Positions 20,329 through 27,700 of a stretch of DNA of 27,700 nucleotides are shown one piece after another. The first letter of the stretch is position 1. Every line of letters starts with the position of its first letter. The stretch spans positions 1 to 27,700 of the forward strand of contig JAZGAE010000049.1 of the NCBI GenBank assembly GCA_036475545.1, in the 5' to 3' direction. Below the pieces are notes generated by a model. The model worked only from the letters and a program-made list of their open reading frames with translations, made no database searches and was not told where the DNA came from. Both the position numbers and the translations under genes were made by a program. This DNA comes from JAZGAE01 sp036475545 (GTDB lineage Bacteria; Pseudomonadota; Alphaproteobacteria; DATDPM01).

Positions 20329-22422
20329 TCAGCCCGAGCGGGCGTACTTCACCACCGCATCCCGTTCGAACAGATACAGGAGCGTACGGAGGGCCTCACC
20401 CCGCCGGGTCTCGAGCCCCGGGTCGCGTTCGAGGACCAGCGCGGCGTCGTCCCGCGCCACCTCGAGCAGCTCGCCGTGCTCGGCAAGGCCGGCGACGCGG
20501 AACTCGGGCAGGCCGCTCTGGCGGGTGCCGAGCAGCTCGCCGGCGCCGCGCAGCCTCAAGTCCTCTTCGGCGATGCGGAAGCCGTCGTCGGTCTCGCGCA
20601 CGATCCGAAGGCGCGCTCGCGCCGTCTCGTTAAGCGGTGGCGTGTAGAGCAGCAGGCAGGTCGAGGGCTTGACGCCGCGGCCGATCCGTCCGCGAAGTTG
20701 ATGCAACTGGGCGAGGCCGAAGCGCTCGGCATGCTCGATCACCATCACCGTCGCCTCGGGCACGTCGACCCCGACCTCGATCACGGTGGTCGCCACCAGG
20801 ATGTCGATGTCGCCCCCGGCGAAGGCCGCCATCACCGCATCCTTCTCGGCCCCGCTCATACGGCCGTGCACGAGCCCGACCCGGTCGCCGAAGCGCCCCG
20901 CGAGGTCGGCATGGCGCTCCTTGGCCGCGGCGAGGTCGAGGGCTTCCGACTCCTCGACCAGAGGGCAGACCCAGTAGGCCCGGGCATCTTTAGCAACCGC
21001 GCGGGCGACGGCCGCGATCACCTCCTTCGTCTTGGAAACCGGCATCGCCCTCGTGTCCACGGGCTTCCGTCCCGCCGGCTTTTCGGTGAGCCGCGAGACG
21101 TCGAGGTCGCCATAGGCGGTGAACATGAGCGTGCGCGGGATGGGCGTCGCCGTCATGATCAGCACGTCGGTGCCGCGCCCCCCACCGGCCCCTTTCGCGG
21201 CGAGCGCGAGACGCTGGTGTACCCCGAAGCGGTGCTGTTCGTCGATCACCGCCAGCGCCAGGTCGCGGAAGGCCACGCCTTCCTGGAACAGGGCGTGGGT
21301 GCCGATGGCGAGGTCGATCGCGCCGGCGGACAGCCCCTCGAGCACTTGCCCACGCGCGCTTGGCCGGTCGCGGCCGGTGAGCAGGGACGCCGTGACGCCC
21401 GCCGCCTCGGCAAGGGGCGCGATGGTCGCCATATGCTGGCGGGCCAGGATCTCGGTGGGCGCCATCAGCGCCGCCTGGGTCCCGGCCTCCACCGCGGTGA
21501 GCATGGCAACGAGCGCGACCACCGTCTTGCCGCTGCCCACGTCCCCCTGAAGCAGCCGCAACATGCGCGTAGCGTTCGCCATGTCGGACCGGATTTCGTC
21601 GATCGCGCTGGCCTGAGAGGGCGTGAGCCGAAACGGGAGCGCCGCCAGCGCCCGCTCGCTCCGGCTGCCGTCGCCGACGATGCTGCGGCCGGGGAGTGTT
21701 CGGTGGTGGGCGCGCACCAGCGCCAGCGCCAACTGGTTGGCGAGCAGCTCGTCGTAGGCGAGGCGCGCGCGCGCCGGAGACAAAGGAGACAACCCTGAGG
21801 CGTCCTGCGGCGCGTGGGCGGCCGCGAGGCTCTCGCCCCAGGAGGCCCAGCCCCGGCGCTCGAGAAAGGCCGGATCGCACCATTCGGGAAGGTCGGGCGC
21901 CTGCGCCACCGCGCCGCGGACCGCCTTGACCAGGGGCTTGTGGGTCAAGCCGGCGGTCGAGGGATACACGGGCTCCACCGCCTGGAGGTCCTCCAGCTCG
22001 TCGACGGTGGCGATGTGGTCGGGGTGGGTGATCTGGGACGCCCCCCGGAACCGCTCCACCCGCCCGCTGACGACGCGGACCTCGCCCTCGGGCAGGATCC
22101 TCTTGAGGTAGTCGGGCCGGGCATGGAAGAACACGAGGAACAGCTCCCCGGTCTCGTCCGAGCAGCGCACCCGGTAGGGCTGGCGGGGGTTGCGCGGCGC
22201 AAGGTGGGCCTCCACCCGCAGCGTGATGGTGGCGATGGAGCCGGGCTCGGCCTCGGCCACCTTGGGCGCGTAGCGCCGGTCGATGAGCCCCGACGGCAGA
22301 TGCCAGCAGAGGTCGACGACCCGAGTCCCCGCCACCCTCTGGATGGCCCGGGCCAGGCGCGGCCCGACGCCGGCAAGCGTGGTCACGGGCGCGAACAGCG
22401 GGAAGAGGATCTCGGGGCGCAC
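20329..22422 (-). CDS. recG: ATP-dependent DNA helicase RecG
   Basis: RecG is a monomeric superfamily 2 double-strand translocase that remodels stalled replication forks and branch-migrates recombination intermediates. The 697-residue length is normal. The N-terminal wedge/OB domain contains CWHLPSGLIDRR and VVSGRVERFRGASQITHP. Helicase motif I is LLQGDVGSGKT (Lys299, Thr300), motif II is DEQHRFGV (Asp394-His397) and motif III is TATPIPRTLMFTAYGDLDVS. Later motifs include TTVIEVGVDVPEATVM and QLRGRIGRG, followed by the RecG tail with GTRQSGLPEFRVA. The start is GTG at 22422, facing sdhE. The recG/sdhE-mfd order is common in alphaproteobacteria. Confidence 0.97.
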   Translation of the reverse strand: MRPEILFPLFAPVTTLAGVGPRLARAIQRVAGTRVVDLCWHLPSGLIDRRYAPKVAEAEPGSIATITLRVEAHLAPRNPRQPYRVRCSDETGELFLVFFHARPDYLKRILPEGEVRVVSGRVERFRGASQITHPDHIATVDELEDLQAVEPVYPSTAGLTHKPLVKAVRGAVAQAPDLPEWCDPAFLERRGWASWGESLAAAHAPQDASGLSPLSPARARLAYDELLANQLALALVRAHHRTLPGRSIVGDGSRSERALAALPFRLTPSQASAIDEIRSDMANATRMLRLLQGDVGSGKTVVALVAMLTAVEAGTQAALMAPTEILARQHMATIAPLAEAAGVTASLLTGRDRPSARGQVLEGLSAGAIDLAIGTHALFQEGVAFRDLALAVIDEQHRFGVHQRLALAAKGAGGGRGTDVLIMTATPIPRTLMFTAYGDLDVSRLTEKPAGRKPVDTRAMPVSKTKEVIAAVARAVAKDARAYWVCPLVEESEALDLAAAKERHADLAGRFGDRVGLVHGRMSGAEKDAVMAAFAGGDIDILVATTVIEVGVDVPEATVMVIEHAERFGLAQLHQLRGRIGRGVKPSTCLLLYTPPLNETARARLRIVRETDDGFRIAEEDLRLRGAGELLGTRQSGLPEFRVAGLAEHGELLEVARDDAALVLERDPGLETRRGEALRTLLYLFERDAVVKYARSG

Positions 22423-22447
22423 GGACGGCTCGACGGGCGGCCTTGGG

Positions 22448-22476
22448 CTGACAGGGCGGACTTCACGGGCTATATC
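22448..22476 (+). promoter_or_regulatory. Promoter of sdhE-mfd
   Basis: CTGACA (22448-22453) and TATATC (22471-22476) are separated by exactly 17 bases in the 78-base gap between the divergent recG and sdhE genes. They match the sigma-70 consensus at five and four of six positions. The sdhE start lies 24 bases after the -10 element, leaving room for the GAGGG ribosome site at 22489-22493. Confidence 0.5.
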
Positions 22477-22500
22477 CTATGGCAAGTTGAGGGCGACACA

Positions 22501-22776
22501 ATGGCTGATCGGCCCGTGACCGACCTCGAGGTGCGCCTTAAGCGGCTCCGGTTCAGAAGCTGGCACCGCGGCACGAAGGAAATGGACGTGATCCTGGGCA
22601 CCTTCGCCGACCGCACCCTGGCGGGGCTCACGGCGCCCCAGCTCGACCGTTTCGAGGCCTTGTTGCACAACAGCGACCCGGATCTCTACGCCTGGATCAC
22701 CGGCCGCGAGACGGTGCCGAAGGCCTTCGACCACGACATCATGCGGCTCCTACAAGGCTTTAATATCAAGACGTAA
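22501..22776 (+). CDS. sdhE: SdhE, FAD assembly factor for succinate dehydrogenase
   Basis: SdhE (SDH5, YgfY family, DUF339) promotes covalent attachment of FAD to the flavoprotein subunit of succinate dehydrogenase. The 91-residue size is typical. The key motif appears as RLRFRSWHRGTKEMDVILG, holding the conserved RGxxE (RGTKE) needed for flavinylation, and is followed by the helical DRFEALLHNSDPDLYAWITG. It is the first gene behind the promoter at 22448-22476 and lies four bases before mfd, with which it is co-transcribed. Succinate dehydrogenase genes are not in this window. Confidence 0.95.
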   Translation: MADRPVTDLEVRLKRLRFRSWHRGTKEMDVILGTFADRTLAGLTAPQLDRFEALLHNSDPDLYAWITGRETVPKAFDHDIMRLLQGFNIKT

Positions 22777-22780
22777 CAAA

Positions 22781-25700
22781 TTGGGAAAACTACATAAATT
22801 ATTGGCTACGCCGGGTCGTACCCGGATCGACGGCGCCCCCGAGGGGTACGACGCCACGGTGCTTGCCGGGCTCGTCGGCGATGGCGTCGTGCCGCAGATC
22901 CTCCACGTGGCGCGGGACGAGGCCCGCATGTCCCAGATGGCGGACGCCCTGGCCTTCTTCGCGCCGGAGGTTGAGGTGTTGACCTTTCCGGCCTGGGACT
23001 GCGTGCCCTACGACCGGGTCTCCCCCAACGGCCAAGTGGTGGCGCGGCGGATCGAGACGCTGGCGCGCCTGGCCGCCGACGAGAGCGGGGAGGGCGGCGG
23101 GCGCGGGCGGCGCCCGGGCGGGCGAGTCGTCATCACCACGGTCAGCGCGGCCCTCCAGCGCGTGCCCCCTCGCGCAGCCTTCGCCGACGCGACCTTTGGG
23201 GCGAGCGTCGGTGACGGCATCTCGCTGGAAGACCTCGTCGACTACCTCGGCCACAACGGCTACGTCCGCACGGAGACGGTGCGCGAGCCCGGCGAGTACG
23301 CGGTGCGGGGCGGGATCGTCGATCTGTTTCCGCCCGGCCGCGAGGAACCGCTGCGGTTCGACCTCTTCGGCGACGTCATCGAGGCCATCCGGGTGTTCGA
23401 CCCGGTCACCCAGCGCTCCGCCCGCAAGCTCGAAGCCTTCGAGTTGAAGCCGGTGAGCGAGATCCTTCTCACCCAACAGTCGATCGCGCGATTCCGCTCG
23501 GGATACCGCGATCTCTTCGGCGCGGTGGGGGGCGACGATCCACTCTACGAGGCGATCAGCGCGGGGCGTCGCTACGCCGGCATGGAGCACTGGCTGCCTC
23601 TGTTCCACGACCGGCTCGAGACACTGTTCGACTACGTGCCCGGGGCGGCGGTGACCATGGATCATCAGGCGGAGGAGGCGCGCGAGGCGCGGCTCGAGAC
23701 GATCGCGGACTATTTCGCGACCCGCTCCGGCATGAGCGGGATCAGGATCGGGTCCGAAGCCGTCTACCGACCGCTTCCGCCCGAGCGCCTGTATTTGAGC
23801 GGCGATGAGTGGGACGGCCTGTTGGCGGGACGCCCGGCCGCTTCCTTCTCGCCGTTTGCCGGCCCGGACCACGCCGAGGACTCGGTGGATGCCGGCGGGC
23901 GTGGAGGCCGCGATTTCGCCGACGTCCGCGCCCGGCCCGGGGCCAACGTCTTCGATGCGGTGACCGACGAAATCAAGGCGCAGCATGAGGCCGGCCGCCG
24001 GGTCCTGATCGCGTGCTACAGCGCGGGCGCGCGCGAGCGGCTCGCCGGGCTCTTCCGCGATCACGGCATCGGCGATCTCGGCTTCGCCGGGACCTGGCCC
24101 GAGATCGAGCGGCTGCCCGAGGGCGCCACGGCACTCGTCGTGCTGGGCCTCGAGCGCGGCTTCCTCGCGCCACAGGCCCTGGTGATCACCGAGCAGGACA
24201 TCCTCGGCGACAGGCTGGCGCGGCCGGCGCGCCGGCGCAGGCACGCGGAGGCGTTCATCGCGGAGGCCTCCAGCCTGTCGCAGGGGGACATCGTCGTTCA
24301 TGCCGACCACGGCATCGGGCAGTACGACGGGCTGATGACGCTCCAGGTGACGGGCGCGCCGCACGATTGCCTCAAGATCCTTTACGAGGGCGGCGACAAG
24401 CTTTTCATCCCCGTCGAGAACATCGAGGTGTTGTCCCGCTACGGCTCCGAGGAGAGCGGGGTTCACCTCGACCGCCTCGGCGGCGCCGCCTGGCAGGCGC
24501 GCAAGGCGCGCGTCAAGAAGCGCATCAGGGACATCGCCGACCAGCTCATTGCCGTCGCCGCGGCGCGCGAACTCCGCGAGGGGCGTCTGTTGGTGCCCCC
24601 GGAGGGACTCTTCGACGAGTTCTGCGCCCGTTTCCCCTACCCCGAGACCGAGGACCAGGTCCGCGCCATCGACGACGTGCTCGGCGACCTTGGCTCGGGC
24701 CGGCCGATGGACCGCCTGGTGTGCGGCGACGTCGGCTTCGGCAAGACCGAAGTGGCGTTGCGCGCCGCCTTCGTCGCGGTGATGACCGGAGCGCAGGTCG
24801 CCATCGTCGCACCCACCACGCTGCTCGCGCGCCAGCACCTGGCGACGTTCCGCGAGCGCTTCGCCGACATGCCGGTGCGGATCGAGCAGCTCTCGCGGCT
24901 CACGTCCGCCCGGCGCGCGGCGGAAGTGCGCCGCGGCCTGGCCTCGGGCGACGTCGACATCGTCATCGGAACCCACGCGCTGTTGGGCCGGAACGTCCAC
25001 TTCCGCAGCCTCGGGCTTCTCGTCGTCGACGAGGAACAGCATTTCGGGGTCGCCCAGAAGGAACGGCTGAAACGGCTCAAGCTCGACGTTCACGTGCTGA
25101 CGCTGACCGCGACGCCGATCCCGCGCACCCTCCAGATGGCGCTCACCGGCGTCAAGGAGATGAGCGTCATCGCCACCCCGCCCATCGACCGGCTGGCGGT
25201 GCGCACCTTCGTGCTCCCCTACGATCCCGTGATCGTGCGCGAGGCGATCCTGCGCGAGCATTACCGGGGCGGACAGACGTTCTACGTGTGCCCGCGCATC
25301 AAGGACCTAGGCCCAGTGGCGGACCAACTCGCCAAACTGGTTCCCGAGGTCAAGGTCGCCGTCGCCCATGGCCGCTTGGGGGCGCGTGCTCTCGAGAAGG
25401 TCATGGCCACCTTCTACGGCGGCGCGTCCGACGTCCTGGTTTGCACCAACATCGTGGAGTCGGGCCTCGACATCCCCACGGCGAATACCATGATCATCCA
25501 CCGTTCCGACATGTTCGGCCTGTCCCAGCTCTATCAGCTGCGCGGGCGCATCGGCCGCTCCAAGGTGCGCGCTTATGCGTACCTCACGCTGCCGGCTGGC
25601 CGTACCCTCACCGAGGTGGCGCAACGCCGCCTCGAGATCCTGCAGACCCTCGATTCGCTGGGGGCGGGCTTCAGCCTGGCGAGCCACGATTTGGACATCC

Positions 25701-26329
25701 GCGGGGCAGGCAACCTGTTGGGCGAAGAGCAATCCGGCCATATCCGCGAAGTGGGCATCGAGCTCTACCAGGACATGCTCGAGGAGGCGGTGGGGAGCGC
25801 GCGCTCGGCCAAGGGCGTGGGGGAAGCCAGGGAGGAGGAAGACTGGATCCCGCAGATCACCATCGGCACGCCGGTTTTGATTCCCGAGGCCTACGTCGCC
25901 GACCTCGGGGTGCGCCTCAGCCTCTACCGGCGCATCGCGCACCTGCACGACCGGGACGAGATCGACGCCTTCGCCGTGGAACTGATCGACCGGTTCGGGC
26001 CGCTGCCCGAGGAGGTGGAGAATCTGCTGGAGATCGTCGCCATCAAACGGCTTTGCCGCGAGGCCTGGGTGGAAAAGGTCGAGGCCGGCCCCAAGGGGGT
26101 GGTGCTCTCGTTCCACGGCAAGACGTTTCCGAACCCGGGCGGCCTCGTCGACTTCATCGCGCGCCAGGCCGGCACCGTCAAGCTCCGCCCCGACCAAAGG
26201 CTGGTCTACCGGCGCGATTGGCACGATCCCAAGGAGCGCCTCGGCGGCGTCCAGTACCTGTTGAAGAGAATCGCGGAAATCGCGGGCGAGGGGACAAGCG
26301 CGCCCCGGGCCGTGGCCGGAACCGCCTGA
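22781..26329 (+). CDS. mfd: Transcription-repair coupling factor Mfd
   Basis: Mfd removes RNA polymerase stalled at DNA damage and recruits UvrA for repair. The 1182-residue protein carries an N-terminal UvrB-like module, a CarD-type RNA-polymerase-interaction domain (about 500-560, with GDIVVHADHGIGQYDG), a RecG-like translocase with GDVGFGKTE (Walker A, Lys655), VVDEEQHFGV (Asp750-His754), TATPIPRTLQMAL and QLRGRIGRSKVRAYAYL, and a C-terminal TRCF domain. A Gly/Arg-rich insertion (GEGGGRGRRPGG, about residues 105-116) lies in the N-terminal module. The start appears to be TTG at 22781, four bases after sdhE, without a Shine-Dalgarno site, so it may depend on translational coupling; a second TTG at 22802 is an alternative. 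It converges with the PleD-like gene at 22 bases. Confidence 0.97.
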   Translation: MGKLHKLLATPGRTRIDGAPEGYDATVLAGLVGDGVVPQILHVARDEARMSQMADALAFFAPEVEVLTFPAWDCVPYDRVSPNGQVVARRIETLARLAADESGEGGGRGRRPGGRVVITTVSAALQRVPPRAAFADATFGASVGDGISLEDLVDYLGHNGYVRTETVREPGEYAVRGGIVDLFPPGREEPLRFDLFGDVIEAIRVFDPVTQRSARKLEAFELKPVSEILLTQQSIARFRSGYRDLFGAVGGDDPLYEAISAGRRYAGMEHWLPLFHDRLETLFDYVPGAAVTMDHQAEEAREARLETIADYFATRSGMSGIRIGSEAVYRPLPPERLYLSGDEWDGLLAGRPAASFSPFAGPDHAEDSVDAGGRGGRDFADVRARPGANVFDAVTDEIKAQHEAGRRVLIACYSAGARERLAGLFRDHGIGDLGFAGTWPEIERLPEGATALVVLGLERGFLAPQALVITEQDILGDRLARPARRRRHAEAFIAEASSLSQGDIVVHADHGIGQYDGLMTLQVTGAPHDCLKILYEGGDKLFIPVENIEVLSRYGSEESGVHLDRLGGAAWQARKARVKKRIRDIADQLIAVAAARELREGRLLVPPEGLFDEFCARFPYPETEDQVRAIDDVLGDLGSGRPMDRLVCGDVGFGKTEVALRAAFVAVMTGAQVAIVAPTTLLARQHLATFRERFADMPVRIEQLSRLTSARRAAEVRRGLASGDVDIVIGTHALLGRNVHFRSLGLLVVDEEQHFGVAQKERLKRLKLDVHVLTLTATPIPRTLQMALTGVKEMSVIATPPIDRLAVRTFVLPYDPVIVREAILREHYRGGQTFYVCPRIKDLGPVADQLAKLVPEVKVAVAHGRLGARALEKVMATFYGGASDVLVCTNIVESGLDIPTANTMIIHRSDMFGLSQLYQLRGRIGRSKVRAYAYLTLPAGRTLTEVAQRRLEILQTLDSLGAGFSLASHDLDIRGAGNLLGEEQSGHIREVGIELYQDMLEEAVGSARSAKGVGEAREEEDWIPQITIGTPVLIPEAYVADLGVRLSLYRRIAHLHDRDEIDAFAVELIDRFGPLPEEVENLLEIVAIKRLCREAWVEKVEAGPKGVVLSFHGKTFPNPGGLVDFIARQAGTVKLRPDQRLVYRRDWHDPKERLGGVQYLLKRIAEIAGEGTSAPRAVAGTA

Positions 26330-26356
26330 GCGGCGGATTAGAAGCGGCGGATTAGA
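26329..26356. repeat. 14-bp perfect tandem repeat between convergent genes
   Basis: AGCGGCGGATTAGA occurs twice in a row (26329-26342 and 26343-26356). The first copy begins at the last base of the mfd stop codon and the second contains the stop codon of the PleD-like gene, so it fills the whole intergenic space. It has no T tract and is not a recognisable terminator. Confidence 0.85.
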
Positions 26357-27686
26357 TCAGATTCTTGCGCGTGCGCTCGAGGAGGCTGGCGGCAGAATCG
26401 TCCGCCCTGTGGGCGGCGCACCCCGCTTGCAGCCAAACGCGGATCGATTCGTTCACGCCCGGGACGCCGAAATCGGTATTGAGAAGCACGCCGGAAATCC
26501 GTTGGACGACGATCCGCGCCTCTTCCAGGGTGGTTTCCGGCAGGATGACGCAGAATTCGTTGTCGCCGGCCCTGGCCGTCAGGTCTTCGGCGCGCACCAG
26601 GGCATTGATCCAGTCGCTCACCTGGCGCAGCAGATCGTCGGCCGCCTCGGCGCCGAGATGGTTGACGATGCCGGCGACGTTCTGCACCTGGAAGAGCGCC
26701 ACCGAGAGATGCTTGTGCCAGTTGGCGGCCGCCGCGCCGAGCCGCTCCAGATGGGCGAGCAGGAAATCGCGGCTGTAGACGCCGGTGAGCCTTTCCGAGA
26801 CGGCCTCCCTTCGAAGGTCCCTCAAGGCGTCGCTAATCCCGTGGCGCGCCCTCTGGCGGCGGACCAGCATCAGTATCTCGGCCTGAAGCCGATCGCGGTC
26901 CAAAGGCCTCGTGAGCAAGACGCTGGCGCCGCGGGCGTACGGCTTCTCGAGGTCGTCGAAGGTGGCGTCGTCGGCGACGAGAAGGGCGGGCAGGTTGAAA
27001 TGGCGCGCGTTGTTGCGGAGCTGCCCGCACAGGTACAGGGCGTCCTCGGGGTCATCGTCGATCGCGATGACCACGGCGTCGAAATTCTCGTCGATCAGCC
27101 GCGCCCCGGCGGCGAACACGTCGTCGACGACGCTTAGCCGGTATCGCCCCCCGTCGAGGGCCGTCTCGATGTCTTCGATATCGCCCGGCCTTTTGGCGGC
27201 GACGAGGACACGATAGGCCCTGGGTTCCGCCTCGTCCGGGATCCGATCGCTCGCTTCCAACCCGAACGAACGGACCGTTTCGGCCCTGTTGAGCAGCTCC
27301 GAGTACATGGTCGCGAACCGGACCAAGGACCTCATTCGTGAAAACAGGGCTGCATCCCCGAAGGGGCCGGCCAGCAAGTCGTCGACCCCGACCGAGAGGC
27401 AACGGCGGCGCAAGGCCGCGGTCGGACTCTCGGCCAGCATCATGACCGGGATATGCGCGGTCGTGGACTCCGATTTGAGCAGGTCGACGAGCTCGCAGCC
27501 CTTGTCGCCGGCTTGCCCCGCATTGATAACCACCAGGTCCGGATGCTCCTCGCGGCTCAGTTTGTCGGTGACGGCGGTGAAATCGCCGGGGAAGGTGGCA
27601 TACCCCCGGCGGCGCATCCGCCGAGAGAGCTGCCGCGACTGCGCGACGTCGTCGCCAACGACCAGGATCCGCGCTAGGTAAGACAT
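26352..27686 (-). CDS. PleD-like REC-REC-GGDEF protein with degenerate active sites
   Basis: The 444-residue protein has PleD architecture: a first receiver domain (about 5-125), a second receiver-like domain (158-280) and a GGDEF domain (295-444). PleD makes c-di-GMP when phosphorylated. Here the first receiver keeps Asp12-Asp13 but has Asn55 at the phospho-acceptor position and Gly107 where the conserved lysine should be. In the GGDEF domain the metal-binding DxD is QVQ (333-335), the signature is GDNEF (374-378) instead of GGDEF/GGEEF, and the C-terminus stops near the usual ALYxAK point. The inhibitory-site motif RxxD is intact as RAED (365-368), five residues before the signature as in PleD. 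It is therefore probably not a cyclase but could bind c-di-GMP. The start is ATG at 27686, at the window edge. Confidence 0.88.
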   Translation of the reverse strand: MSYLARILVVGDDVAQSRQLSRRMRRRGYATFPGDFTAVTDKLSREEHPDLVVINAGQAGDKGCELVDLLKSESTTAHIPVMMLAESPTAALRRRCLSVGVDDLLAGPFGDAALFSRMRSLVRFATMYSELLNRAETVRSFGLEASDRIPDEAEPRAYRVLVAAKRPGDIEDIETALDGGRYRLSVVDDVFAAGARLIDENFDAVVIAIDDDPEDALYLCGQLRNNARHFNLPALLVADDATFDDLEKPYARGASVLLTRPLDRDRLQAEILMLVRRQRARHGISDALRDLRREAVSERLTGVYSRDFLLAHLERLGAAAANWHKHLSVALFQVQNVAGIVNHLGAEAADDLLRQVSDWINALVRAEDLTARAGDNEFCVILPETTLEEARIVVQRISGVLLNTDFGVPGVNESIRVWLQAGCAAHRADDSAASLLERTRKNLI

Positions 27687-27700
27687 GGCTTGCAGACGAT

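Noticed and set aside
22799..25261. 820-codon reverse ORF antisense to mfd
   Set aside because: It lies entirely opposite mfd, its product is a low-complexity Ala/Arg/Asp/His/Gly-rich sequence, and mfd is certain. Long antisense frames are common at this GC content.

Overview
The window is chromosomal DNA of a high-GC alphaproteobacterium, most likely of the Rhodospirillales or a related order. The main evidence is the arrangement gyrA-coaD-cyclophilin, the recG / sdhE-mfd block, a PleD-type protein, an upstream element that matches the CtrA consensus TTAA-N7-TTAA, and alphaproteobacterial-looking proteins throughout. No insertion sequence, transposase, phage gene or CRISPR array was seen.

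Left part (1-8691), mostly housekeeping and small genes: the 3' part of gyrA overlaps coaD and is followed by a secreted cyclophilin. Next come a small six-cysteine secreted protein, tRNA-Lys(TTT), a secreted Sel1-repeat protein and a GYD-domain protein with a good terminator. A roughly 800-base, mostly non-coding stretch then holds three overlapping CtrA-type boxes, a 20-bp GC palindrome and a 14-bp AT palindrome. It is followed by a HExxH protein and a UMF1/Atg22-type MFS transporter.

Middle part (8871-19272), accessory: a forward trio (SxtJ-like membrane protein, DUF5989 micro-protein, NodU/CmcH-type carbamoyltransferase) converges on a reverse six-gene set: methyltransferase, VOC protein, acyl carrier protein, FkbH-like HAD/acyltransferase, MBOAT O-acyltransferase, SGNH/DltD-like protein. 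The reverse set reads as a route that loads a small hydroxy-acid (glyceryl type by family precedent) on an ACP and passes it through the membrane to an extracytoplasmic acceptor. The trio would add carbamoyl groups to a small molecule or glycan. Together they look like a surface-glycan or secreted-metabolite decoration locus; the acceptor is not encoded here. Upstream in the same orientation lie a type III polyketide synthase and an ICMT-family methyltransferase, a pairing known for alkylpyrone/alkylresorcinol lipids. The methyltransferase gene at the head of the six-gene set is visibly AT-richer than its surroundings, which suggests transfer.

Right part (19479-27686), conserved: a DUF502 membrane protein, recG on the reverse strand, and a divergent sdhE-mfd pair with a recognisable promoter. 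Convergent to mfd is a PleD-like REC-REC-GGDEF protein whose phospho-acceptor, metal ligands and GGDEF signature are all lost while its RxxD inhibitory-site motif remains, suggesting a c-di-GMP-binding pseudo-enzyme.
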